NCBI GenBank assembly: GCA_002317135.1
Contig: DCIX01000030.1
Coordinates: forward strand, 1-37,298
DNA length: 37,298 nucleotides
From: Bacteroidales bacterium UBA1715
GTDB lineage: Bacteria > Bacteroidota > Bacteroidia > Bacteroidales > UBA1715
Direction of reading: 5' to 3'
The notes below the pieces were generated by a model. That model had not been told where the DNA came from, did not search any database, and was given only the letters and a program-made list of their open reading frames with translations. Shown piece after piece: positions 1 to 7,092 of this stretch. A program made the position numbers and the translations under genes. Each line of letters opens with the position of its first letter. The first letter of the stretch is position 1.

Positions 1-261
1 AACAGACTTCCCAAGTCGTTCATGGTAGAGAACACAGTCTTTATTCTGCTTACTGCATTGATACACAATTTCTACAAGACCATCATGAGTAGGCTCGACA
101 CCAAAGCCTTTGGACTTAAGAAAACAAGTCGCATAAAGGCTTTCGTCTTCAGATTCATCTCCGTACCAGCCAAGTGGATTATGACTGCAAGGCGATATGT
201 GCTGAATATCTACACGGAGAACGGCGCTTATGTCAAGCCATTCAAAACGGAATTTGGTTAA
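1..261 (+). CDS. IS1380-like transposase, C-terminal fragment (5' end outside window)
   Basis: The reading frame is open from base 1 and ends at TAA 259-261, so only about 86 C-terminal residues are visible. The tail (a LLTALIHNFYK stretch, then FGLKKTSRIKAF, SVPAKWI and ARRYVLNIYTEN) resembles the C-terminus of IS4/IS1380-type DDE transposases common in Bacteroides insertion sequences. This is recognised from memory of the family, not from a search. The catalytic DDE residues would lie upstream, outside the window, so intactness cannot be judged. The gene ends before a non-coding stretch (262-451) in which I could not recognise a terminal inverted repeat. Its start is not visible. An alternative is a degraded IS remnant. 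Confidence 0.7.
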   Translation, partial: NRLPKSFMVENTVFILLTALIHNFYKTIMSRLDTKAFGLKKTSRIKAFVFRFISVPAKWIMTARRYVLNIYTENGAYVKPFKTEFG

Positions 262-451
262 GACTGCTTTCTTTACGGTTAAAATCTGCGTATTACCTCA
301 AGTCGCATCGTGGGGTAAGGGAATGTTGACTACATATTGATGTTGTGCTGTGGCTTTTTACTGAAAGTAGCTACTAACGACTCTTCAAATCTACCCTTAA
401 TCGTGCATTGGATGATAGTTGCGGATTTGAGGGTAAAGACTAATCATTGCT

Positions 452-490
452 AAAAAACGCAGAATCTATTAAATAGGTTCTGCGTTTTTT
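452..490. terminator. Bidirectional intrinsic terminator
   Basis: A-run plus CGCAGAA at 452-464 pairs perfectly with TTCTGCGTTTTTT at 478-490. The stem continues inward with TCTAT/ATAGG pairing (one G-T) around a three-base loop. A/T tracts flank both sides, so it can terminate in either direction. It sits 19 bases past the stop codon of the minus-strand lipoprotein gene (stop at 509) and also beyond the IS fragment. The 262-451 stretch before it holds no gene that I can see. Confidence 0.85.
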
Positions 491-508
491 ATTTCACATA
501 TAAACGCT

Positions 509-1039
509 CTATTTTTTCTTTGTAACACCTTTATAAGTAAAAAAAGCACCTGATTCTATCATTTTTGAAAGAATCATATTATGTTCAACTCCTTGATTTT
601 TATACACATCACCAAAAACAGAATCGTCTACATTTATCGAATATAATTCTTGTATAGGATCAAAATCAATAATGCGTTTTTGCAAAGTATCCCCTAAATC
701 ACGTCTTAATAAAGAATCCTCCCAAAACGACTCAGCTTCTGAATAAGTAATGTCCGTAAAAGCATTTCCTTCATTATAAAATGGGTTGCCATAAGACATT
801 ATGTAGAAATCAGATAAGACACTATAATGGTTAAAATTCCGTATTACTTCCCCTGAACTATAAAACACACTATACCGTTTTAACTCATGTGTTTTTTCAT
901 CACATTGTACTAAAATATTATGAAGGTAACTGGTATCCCTTAATTTATAAACTGTAAATTCCTCTACTGGATCGCAATTATTTTCACAAGAACTTGCAAT
1001 AAATATTAGCAAGATAAAATACAATAATAACCTTTTCAT
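509..1039 (-). CDS. Small lipoprotein of unknown function
   Basis: This encodes 176 residues. The N-terminus is a lipoprotein signal peptide: MKR, a hydrophobic stretch LLLYFILLIFI, then the lipobox ASSC with the predicted acylated Cys near residue 18, followed by ENNCDP. Lipidation and export to the envelope are therefore expected. The rest is hydrophilic and rich in Tyr, Ser, Asp and Glu, with no domain that I recognise. It is flanked by a terminator downstream and about 60 bases of AT-rich sequence upstream. No neighbour points to a function. It could be a lineage-specific envelope protein or cargo next to the IS fragment. Confidence 0.75.
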   Translation of the reverse strand: MKRLLLYFILLIFIASSCENNCDPVEEFTVYKLRDTSYLHNILVQCDEKTHELKRYSVFYSSGEVIRNFNHYSVLSDFYIMSYGNPFYNEGNAFTDITYSEAESFWEDSLLRRDLGDTLQKRIIDFDPIQELYSINVDDSVFGDVYKNQGVEHNMILSKMIESGAFFTYKGVTKKK

Positions 1040-1102
1040 TTTATTAATTAATACACTTATATAGTACTAAAAATGACAAAAGACTGCACGAAAAATTAAA
1101 AA

Positions 1103-1474
1103 TTATTTTACTTTTTCCATAAATCGTTCTATATCAACAACAAAACGAACATGTTCGCCTTCACCAATAATGGATTCACCATCTGACGCTGACACATGAA
1201 ACGTAAGTTTTCGCCCTTCAACAGCAATAAGCTCGGCAGTTGCTGTTATTGTCGTACCTATACCTGAAGGTTTTATATGACTTGTATTCATAAGACTACC
1301 AACAGTTGTAGAACCATTAGGTAATTCACTTGCGACGGCATTCATAGCAGCATTTTCCATAAGCGCCACCATTGCCGGCGTTGCAAATACATCTAAATTT
1401 CCCGAGCCCATTACTTTTGCCGTATTCGCCTCGGTCACAATAGTTCGAGACGTGTTTTTCAATCCGATTTCCAT
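1103..1474 (-). CDS. Hotdog-fold acyl-CoA thioesterase-like protein (FlK-like)
   Basis: This is a 123-residue single-domain protein. MEIGLKN at 1474 is preferred over the upstream start at 1528 because the extra 18 residues are not typical of the family and lie in the promoter region. Recognisable features are TEANTAKVMGSG, the helix VFATPAMVALMENAA, the GTTITATAEL strand and the FHVSASDGE strand. This layout is that of single-domain hotdog thioesterases related to fluoroacetyl-CoA thioesterase. Family members hydrolyse small acyl-CoA esters in the cytoplasm; the substrate here is unknown. It is transcribed divergently from the alcohol dehydrogenase at 1580. Confidence 0.8.
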   Translation of the reverse strand: MEIGLKNTSRTIVTEANTAKVMGSGNLDVFATPAMVALMENAAMNAVASELPNGSTTVGSLMNTSHIKPSGIGTTITATAELIAVEGRKLTFHVSASDGESIIGEGEHVRFVVDIERFMEKVK

Positions 1475-1546
1475 ATTATTAAATAATTTGTAAAGCCACA
1501 AAATTTTTGCAACTCTACAAAGCAACAAAAATTCAAGAAAAAAAAC

Positions 1547-1554
1547 TATTTTTG
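1547..1554 (+). promoter_or_regulatory. Bacteroidota -7 promoter box for the alcohol dehydrogenase
   Basis: TATTTTTG is a perfect match to the Bacteroidota -7 consensus TAnnTTTG, 25 bases before the ATG at 1580. No convincing -33 TTTG was seen at ideal spacing. Confidence 0.55.
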
Positions 1555-1579
1555 AGCAATAAACTACTTTACAAAATAT

Positions 1580-2749
1580 ATGGAAAATTTTTCATTTTAC
1601 AGTCCGACAAAATTCGTATTCGGACAAGACACAGAAAATAAATGTGGTGCATTAGTGCGTGAATTTGGTGGTTCAAAAGTTCTTCTTCACTATGGTGGTG
1701 GATCGGTTGTTCGTTCTGGACTTTTAGACAGAGTAAAAAAATCACTTACCGAAAGTGGTATTTCATTTTGTGAGCTTGGTGGTGTTCATCCAAATCCACT
1801 TGATAGCAAAGTATACGAGGGTATTGAACTTTGCCGCAAAGAAAGCATTGATTTTATCGTAGCGGTAGGTGGAGGTTCAACTATCGATTCTGCAAAGGCA
1901 ATAGCAATGGGTGTTCCATACGAAGGTGATTTTTGGGATTTCTATTCAGGAAAGAACAGTCCCAAAGCTGCCCTACCAGTAGGTACCGTTTTAACAATTG
2001 CAGCAGCAGGTAGTGAAGGCTCTGGTGACTCTGTAATAACAAAAGAAGATGGAATGTTGAAACGTGGTGCAGGTTCAGACTTAATTCGTCCAAAATTCTC
2101 GGTACTAAACCCTGCTCTTACAATGACTTTGCCAGCATATCAAACAGCATGTGGTGCAACAGATATTATGGCTCATGTTTTTGAACGATATTTCACTAAC
2201 ACACAAAATGTAGAAACAACAGACCGTTTATGCGAGGCTGTTTTATTATCGATGATTCACGAAACACCAAAAGTAATCGCAAATCCGAACGATTACCAAG
2301 CACGCGCAAACATTATGTGGGCAGGAATGGTTGCACACAATAATATTGTAGGCGTTGGTCGCGATCAAGATTGGAATAGTCATGGCATAGAACACGAATT
2401 ATCGGCTTTATATGACTGTGCACATGGTGCAGGTTTGGCAGTAATCATGCCAGCATGGATGCAATATGTAGTTGAGCATGATGTAATGAGATTTGCCCAA
2501 ATGGCAACTCGCGTATGGAATTGCAAGATGGACTTCGCCAATCCATTAAAGACTGCAATGGACGGAATTCAAGCATTTAAAAATTTCTTAAAATCTATTG
2601 GCATGCCTCTTACATTTGCCGAATTAGGAGCAAAAGAAGAAGATATCCCAACACTTGTTAAGAATTTTGGTATCGGCGACGGCGAAACTGGTGGTTTCGT
2701 TCACCTTAAAGCAAAAGACATTGAAAACATCTACAGACTAGCTCTATAA
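1580..2749 (+). CDS. Iron-containing alcohol dehydrogenase (YqhD/BdhA-type)
   Basis: This 389-residue protein is full length for the group III iron-dependent alcohol dehydrogenases. The N-terminal NAD(P)-binding half carries YGGGSV near residue 38 and VGGGSTIDSAKAIA near residue 95. The metal-binding half carries CGATDIMAHVFERYF (Asp and first His ligand) and NSHGIEHELSALYDCAHGAGLA (further His ligands). Closest in style to E. coli YqhD and clostridial butanol dehydrogenases, it probably reduces aldehydes with NAD(P)H in the cytoplasm. Its own promoter box lies upstream and a strong terminator downstream, so it is probably monocistronic. The physiological substrate cannot be told. Confidence 0.92.
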   Translation: MENFSFYSPTKFVFGQDTENKCGALVREFGGSKVLLHYGGGSVVRSGLLDRVKKSLTESGISFCELGGVHPNPLDSKVYEGIELCRKESIDFIVAVGGGSTIDSAKAIAMGVPYEGDFWDFYSGKNSPKAALPVGTVLTIAAAGSEGSGDSVITKEDGMLKRGAGSDLIRPKFSVLNPALTMTLPAYQTACGATDIMAHVFERYFTNTQNVETTDRLCEAVLLSMIHETPKVIANPNDYQARANIMWAGMVAHNNIVGVGRDQDWNSHGIEHELSALYDCAHGAGLAVIMPAWMQYVVEHDVMRFAQMATRVWNCKMDFANPLKTAMDGIQAFKNFLKSIGMPLTFAELGAKEEDIPTLVKNFGIGDGETGGFVHLKAKDIENIYRLAL

Positions 2750-2768
2750 TTGTAGGACTCTCTTAAAC

Positions 2769-2804
2769 AAAAAAGGTCTTGATTTTATAATCAAGACCTT
2801 TTTT
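2769..2804 (+). terminator. Intrinsic terminator after the alcohol dehydrogenase
   Basis: A 16-bp perfect stem (AAAAAAGGTCTTGATT at 2769-2784 with its complement at 2789-2804) surrounds loop TTAT, with a T-rich tail. It also works on the minus strand, where it follows the tRNA-Leu gene. Confidence 0.9.
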
Positions 2805-2815
2805 ATTTTAATCGG

Positions 2816-2899
2816 TGCTCAGAACGGGACTTGAACCCGTACAGCCTAATGGCCACATGCCCCTCAAACATGCTTGTCTACCAATTCCAACACCTGAGC
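2816..2899 (-). tRNA. tRNA-Leu (GAG anticodon)
   Basis: Read on the minus strand, the acceptor GCTCAGG (2899-2893) pairs with TCTGAGC (2823-2817; last pair G-T), with discriminator A at 2816. The anticodon stem CATGT/GCATG encloses loop TTGAGGG, giving anticodon GAG for CTC/CTT leucine codons. A long variable arm (TGGCC...GGCTG) fits a class II leucine tRNA. The T arm is ACGGG-TTCAAGT-CCCGT. CCA is not encoded. The gene lies between the alcohol dehydrogenase terminator and dsbD, antisense to both. Confidence 0.95.
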
Positions 2900-3005
2900 A
2901 AATTCTAGGCAAATATAGTATTTTTTGTATATTTTACTTGGCATTCTCTAAAAACCACTATGTTATTTTCAAGTATTTCGTACTTTTACCTCAACAAAAA
3001 TCGGA

Positions 3006-5060
3006 ATGAAGGCACTTAAAGTACTCATATTCTTCTTGATGTTCTCCATCTGCTCCTTTGCTCAAACTGCAGAATGGGAAATCCACTACGAGCCTACAGG
3101 AACAACAAAAGACACGTTCTTGCTTATAATAGACGTCGATATTCCTGACGACTTTCACATGTATAGTTTCGACCAAGAAGCTGGAGGGCCAATAGCTGCC
3201 ACAATCTCATTTACCCTTCCTGACGGAATAAAAAAAATCGGAGGCCTGCAAATCCTATCGGAACAACCAGAAACGTTCTTCGACGATATTTTTGAAGTAC
3301 AAATCCGCCAATTCACAAAAAAAACTAAATGGGCACAAAGGTTTGTCATAACAAAAACGATTGCTCCAAATACTAAAATCACTGGAGAGTACAGTTATCA
3401 ATTATGCAAGGATGACGGATATTGCCTCAATCCACTACCAGAAAAGTTTGTCGCAACAGTACCTGCACATGCAATCAAGGATGTGAAAGTTACCAAAGCT
3501 GAAACAATTCCTGAAAAAGAAGACTCAATTACACATTCTGCCGACACAGAACCTATTGCAGACACTATCACTGTTCTTGATACTATACCAAGACCTATAG
3601 AACAAGTTGCAAACGACAGAGAACAAGAGACTCGTCCTTTGTGGCTTATTTTCTTATTGGGATTTTTAGGTGGAATACTCGCATTCCTAACTCCTTGCGT
3701 ATTTCCTATGGTTCCAATGACAGTTAGTATGTTCCTACGAAGAAACAAACAACATGCTCTCCGCGATGTTCTCATCTATGGTGCATCAATCGTTGCCATT
3801 TTTGTATTCCTCGGACTTTGTATCACCATGATTTTTGGCGTTGATGCACTAAACAAGCTATCCACCGAGCCACTCTTCAATCTACTATTTTTCATTATTT
3901 TCATAATCTTTGCCATATCATTCTTTGGCGTTTTTGAATTAATGCTACCAAGTAGTTGGATCAATGCCATTGACCAAAAAGCAGATTCTTCTAATGGATT
4001 TGTCAGCATATTTTTTATGGCTTTCACGTTAGTTCTCGTGTCTTTTTCTTGCACAGCAATGATTATTGGAACATTGTTGGTCGAATCCGTTGTTTCTGGT
4101 TCTATCATAGGTCCAATGATTGGAATGCTCGGATTTGCTATAGCACTATCGCTACCATTTATTGTTTTTGCAGCAGTTCCATCTTTACTATCATCTCTCT
4201 CAAAATCAGGAGATTGGATGAACGACATAAAAATTTCTCTCGGATTCATCGAACTTGCATTTGCTCTAAAATTCATTTCAAAAGCAGACCTTGTCGCAGG
4301 TTGGGGCATATTGCCACGAGATTTGTTTATCGCTATTTGGATTATCATATTCATCGTCTGGGGACTTTGCATACTTCGTATCATTCGTTTAGGACATACA
4401 CAAAAGAAAGTGCTTTCAAAAACAAGAATAGCCATCGCAATCATTATTTTCTTGTTTGCCGCATACCTAATCCCTGGATTTTTAGGGAAACCTATTGACT
4501 TAATCAGCGGCTATCTCCCTCCTATGACAACGCAAAAAATCCATATTTTATCGGAAGAAACAAACACAGAAGAAATACAATCAAAGAAAAAATATGGAAC
4601 TATTTTCCATACACCGTATGGCATAGAAGCATTTTACGACTACGACGAAGGACTTGCATACGCAAAGTCTACCAACAAGCCTATCTTGCTTGATTTCACA
4701 GGATTAGGATGTGAAAACTGCCGAAAAATAGAAATGAACGTATGGGCTAAAACTGAAATTCTTTCCATTATAAAAGAAAAATATGTACTCATATCACTAT
4801 ACCTTGATTCACGCGAGCCACTCGATTCTTCTCTTGTGAGAATCGAACAATATGGAGACAAATCATACGAGATTAAAACTGTCGGCGAACATTGGAGCAT
4901 TTTTATGATGAAGAACTACCAAGGATTAATGCAGCCATACTACGTATTATTATCACCTGACGGGGAAAAACTAACAGAACCTATCACATACACAGAAGCA
5001 AAATCAGCAGAAAACTATAAGAACTTTTTATTACAAGGTTTAGAAGAGTTCCAAAAATAA
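3006..5060 (+). CDS. dsbD: Thiol:disulfide interchange protein DsbD
   Basis: This encodes 684 residues. A Sec signal peptide (KVLIFFLMFSICSFAQ, about 1-20) precedes an N-terminal periplasmic immunoglobulin-like DsbD domain (about 25-160). The CcdA-like membrane core carries its two redox cysteines in FLTPCVFP (Cys231) and SFSCTAM (Cys349). A C-terminal thioredoxin-like domain has CENC (Cys569, Cys572). The three-part layout passes electrons from cytoplasmic thioredoxin across the inner membrane to periplasmic disulfide substrates. The length is normal for Bacteroidota DsbD and greater than in E. coli because of a linker at about 165-205. A near-consensus -7 box (TACTTTTA) lies about 30 bases upstream of the ATG. 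Confidence 0.95.
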   Translation: MKALKVLIFFLMFSICSFAQTAEWEIHYEPTGTTKDTFLLIIDVDIPDDFHMYSFDQEAGGPIAATISFTLPDGIKKIGGLQILSEQPETFFDDIFEVQIRQFTKKTKWAQRFVITKTIAPNTKITGEYSYQLCKDDGYCLNPLPEKFVATVPAHAIKDVKVTKAETIPEKEDSITHSADTEPIADTITVLDTIPRPIEQVANDREQETRPLWLIFLLGFLGGILAFLTPCVFPMVPMTVSMFLRRNKQHALRDVLIYGASIVAIFVFLGLCITMIFGVDALNKLSTEPLFNLLFFIIFIIFAISFFGVFELMLPSSWINAIDQKADSSNGFVSIFFMAFTLVLVSFSCTAMIIGTLLVESVVSGSIIGPMIGMLGFAIALSLPFIVFAAVPSLLSSLSKSGDWMNDIKISLGFIELAFALKFISKADLVAGWGILPRDLFIAIWIIIFIVWGLCILRIIRLGHTQKKVLSKTRIAIAIIIFLFAAYLIPGFLGKPIDLISGYLPPMTTQKIHILSEETNTEEIQSKKKYGTIFHTPYGIEAFYDYDEGLAYAKSTNKPILLDFTGLGCENCRKIEMNVWAKTEILSIIKEKYVLISLYLDSREPLDSSLVRIEQYGDKSYEIKTVGEHWSIFMMKNYQGLMQPYYVLLSPDGEKLTEPITYTEAKSAENYKNFLLQGLEEFQK

Positions 5061-5123
5061 ACTCTAAAATCAATTTAATTCATTGAATTTATTGCCAATA
5101 GTATATCATTTCCATTTTTTTTC

Positions 5124-5131
5124 TATTTTTG
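5124..5131 (+). promoter_or_regulatory. -7 promoter box for the DUF3078 gene
   Basis: TATTTTTG matches TAnnTTTG exactly, 28 bases before the chosen ATG at 5159. Transcription would begin near 5137, which supports the 5159 start over the in-frame codon at 5129. Confidence 0.6.
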
Positions 5132-5158
5132 CCGCAAAATAAATCAAAGATATATACA

Positions 5159-6163
5159 ATGAAAAAAATATTATTCACACTCCTTATTTCAGGCTTCAGC
5201 CTAGTGTCATTGGCACAAGTTACAGATAACGAAAAGGCATTAAGAACTAATAACGTTGCTGCAGAAGAAGGCGAAGAAGGCTGGAAACTTGGTGGAATGA
5301 CTAACATTCAATTCACTAACACAAAATTATACAACTGGGCAGCTGGTGGTGACAACTCTATTGCATTAAATGGTGTTGCAAGTTTATTCGCAAACTATAA
5401 ACAAGGTAAAAATGCATGGGACAACACACTAGACCTTGGTTATGGTATTATGCGTCAAGGTTCAAAAGAATTTGAAGCAAACGGAAAAACATACAATCGT
5501 CCATTCAAGAAAACTGACGATAAAATTGAATTGGTTTCTAAATATGGCCGTCAAGCATTCAAGAACTGGTACTATGCAGCATTACTTGACTTCAAAACAC
5601 AAATGACTGAAGGTAAGAACTGGATTGGTGATACAACAACTACAACAATCTCAAAAGCAATGGCTCCTGGTTATCTAACTGGTGGTATTGGACTTGACTA
5701 TAAACCAAACAACTACTTCAGTGCATACATCTCTCCTATCACTGCTCGTTTTATCTTCGTAACAGATCAAGATTTAGCTGACGCAGGTTCTTTCGGTGTT
5801 GATCCTGCAGAATACGATGATTTAGGTGTAAAAATCAGTGACGGTAAAAACCTAAAAACAGAATTTGGTGGATATGTACGCGTTCAATATACTCGTACCG
5901 AATGGAATCAAGAATGGTTAAAGAATGTAGGTTTAACTACGAAATTGAACTTATTCTCTAACTACTTGGAAAATCCACAAAACGTAGATGTCGACTGGGA
6001 AACTTTAATCACTTGGAAAATCTATAAATACTTCAATATCAGCTTCAACGCTCACTTGATGTATGATGATGATACTAAAACTGTTGATGACTTAGGCAAC
6101 GTAAGAGGTCCTAAAGTTCAATTCAAAGAAATCTTTGGTGTAGGTTTTTCTTATAGTTTCTAA
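5159..6163 (+). CDS. DUF3078 family outer-membrane beta-barrel protein
   Basis: This encodes 334 residues. ATG at 5159 begins a clear Sec signal peptide (MKKILFTLLISGFSLVSLAQ). The mature part starts acidic (EEGEEGWKLGG) and continues with the DUF3078 hallmarks FTNTKLYNWAAGGDNS and a Gly/Asn/Tyr/Trp-rich alternating pattern. It ends in GVGFSYSF, a terminal Phe typical of barrels recognised by the BAM complex. DUF3078 proteins are conserved in Bacteroidota and lack an assigned function. The gene has its own promoter box and a terminator at 6181, so it is probably transcribed alone. Confidence 0.85.
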   Translation: MKKILFTLLISGFSLVSLAQVTDNEKALRTNNVAAEEGEEGWKLGGMTNIQFTNTKLYNWAAGGDNSIALNGVASLFANYKQGKNAWDNTLDLGYGIMRQGSKEFEANGKTYNRPFKKTDDKIELVSKYGRQAFKNWYYAALLDFKTQMTEGKNWIGDTTTTTISKAMAPGYLTGGIGLDYKPNNYFSAYISPITARFIFVTDQDLADAGSFGVDPAEYDDLGVKISDGKNLKTEFGGYVRVQYTRTEWNQEWLKNVGLTTKLNLFSNYLENPQNVDVDWETLITWKIYKYFNISFNAHLMYDDDTKTVDDLGNVRGPKVQFKEIFGVGFSYSF

Positions 6164-6180
6164 TAACATACAAATCAAAC

Positions 6181-6226
6181 AATTAGCAAATTTTCATCAA
6201 ATGATGGTGATTTTTTGCTAATTTTT
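6181..6226 (+). terminator. Intrinsic terminator after the DUF3078 gene
   Basis: AATTAGCAAA (6181-6190) pairs with TTTGCTAATT (6214-6223), with inner TCATCA/TGGTGA pairing and a T tract. The distal arm also contains the likely -33 element of the next promoter, so terminator and promoter overlap. Confidence 0.75.
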
Positions 6227-6247
6227 GCTGTGACTTTTCTATCTTTG
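6214..6247 (+). promoter_or_regulatory. Promoter for the coiled-coil gene and zapA
   Basis: TATCTTTG at 6240-6247 is a perfect TAnnTTTG -7 box. A TTTG at 6214-6217 lies 22 bases upstream, the same spacing as seen for the rpsL promoter in this window. The ATG follows at 6270. Confidence 0.65.
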
Positions 6248-6269
6248 TAAGAAATAAACATTACTGAAA

Positions 6270-6566
6270 ATGACACAAAATGCACAAATAGCATTCGAAG
6301 AGTTAAAATCGAAAATTTCGATTTTAAAGTCAATGTATTCAGTAGCGAAGTCACAAAACGAACAATTAAAGAGGGAAAACAACGAATTAAAACAACAACT
6401 AGAAAAACAACAAAATTCAATAGTAGAATTAGAGCAAAAAGTAACTAATTTGCAATTAGCAAAGGCTGTATCTGATTCTTCGGGAACGGACGACAACTCC
6501 GCCCGAAAATATATTGAAGGAATTATACGAGAAATAGATTCGTGTATTGCATTATTAAATAAATGA
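6270..6566 (+). CDS. Small coiled-coil protein encoded with zapA (ZapB-like by position)
   Basis: This encodes 98 residues. Most of the protein (about 10-65) is a heptad-patterned, Lys/Glu/Gln-rich coiled coil (AFEELKSKISILKSMYS, then QNEQLKRENNELKQQLEK). A short Ser/Asp-rich hinge and a C-terminal helix follow (YIEGIIREIDSCIALLN). The last four bases overlap the zapA start (ATGA), indicating translational coupling. By size, coiled-coil nature and neighbour it may act with ZapA at the division ring, much as ZapB does in enterics. That is inference: I see no sequence signature specific to ZapB. Confidence 0.75.
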   Translation: MTQNAQIAFEELKSKISILKSMYSVAKSQNEQLKRENNELKQQLEKQQNSIVELEQKVTNLQLAKAVSDSSGTDDNSARKYIEGIIREIDSCIALLNK

Positions 6567-6856
6567 GCGAAAAACAATCCATAGTATTAAAGATTTTAGA
6601 TCGATCATATTCATTGACAATTCCGGCAGAAAACGAAGAAATCTACCGCAATGCGAGTAAACGCATCAATGAAATGATAGATAAACTACGTCACCAATTT
6701 CCTCAAAAGGACGAACAAGATTGGTTACGATTGGCTTGTTTACAGTTTGAACTTAATGTACTTTCTTTAGATAAAGAACTCCAAAAAGAAGAATTAGGAG
6801 ACTCTATCGTTAAAGAATGTGAAGAACTTGATGAATTTATTAAAATAAATCAATAG
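6563..6856 (+). CDS. zapA: Cell division protein ZapA
   Basis: This encodes 97 residues, the normal ZapA length. The N-terminal beta-strand region (IVLKILDRSYSLTIPAENE) leads into the YRNASKRINEMIDKLRHQF motif and a long C-terminal helix. ZapA binds and cross-links FtsZ filaments at midcell. It overlaps the upstream coiled-coil gene by four bases. Downstream, a 6S-like RNA and rny follow. The zapA-6S RNA adjacency is also found in enterics (zapA-ssrS) and supports both calls. Confidence 0.9.
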   Translation: MSEKQSIVLKILDRSYSLTIPAENEEIYRNASKRINEMIDKLRHQFPQKDEQDWLRLACLQFELNVLSLDKELQKEELGDSIVKECEELDEFIKINQ

Positions 6857-6881
6857 CTGATAATAAATATATTCAGATATA

Positions 6882-7072
6882 CTCGTATTGTTTCTTTCAT
6901 CCGCGGAAAACTCTACATTTAATTTTCGCAAAAAGAGACCAGTTACAGCCGCCAATGATAGGCCTCACTCCTTCGGGAGTCCTTTCGGACAGTGGAAATC
7001 AGAATCGGCATACTCTCTAACCCTGTTGCTTTTTGGGGTTTTCAGGAACGACGAAACAATATGAGTTTTTTT
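6882..7072 (+). ncRNA. ssrS: 6S RNA-like regulatory RNA
   Basis: This gene-free stretch between zapA and rny folds as one long rod. CTCGTATTGTTTC (6882-6894) pairs with GAAACAATATGAG (7053-7065), with one mismatch, and a T-rich tail follows at 7066. Inside are GAGACCAG, GCCGCC opposite CGGC, and two small hairpins: CTCC-TTCG-GGAG and GTCC-TTTC-GGAC. A closed rod with an interrupted centre just downstream of zapA fits 6S RNA, which binds sigma70 RNA polymerase and mimics an open promoter. The ends are set from the closing stem. The family call rests on position and shape, not on a covariance search. Confidence 0.7.
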
Positions 7073-7092
7073 ATTTTATATACTGAATAATT

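Noticed and set aside
2815..3009. Plus-strand 64-residue open reading frame upstream of dsbD.
   Set aside because: It is the antisense of tRNA-Leu(GAG) plus the dsbD upstream region, with no recognisable protein.
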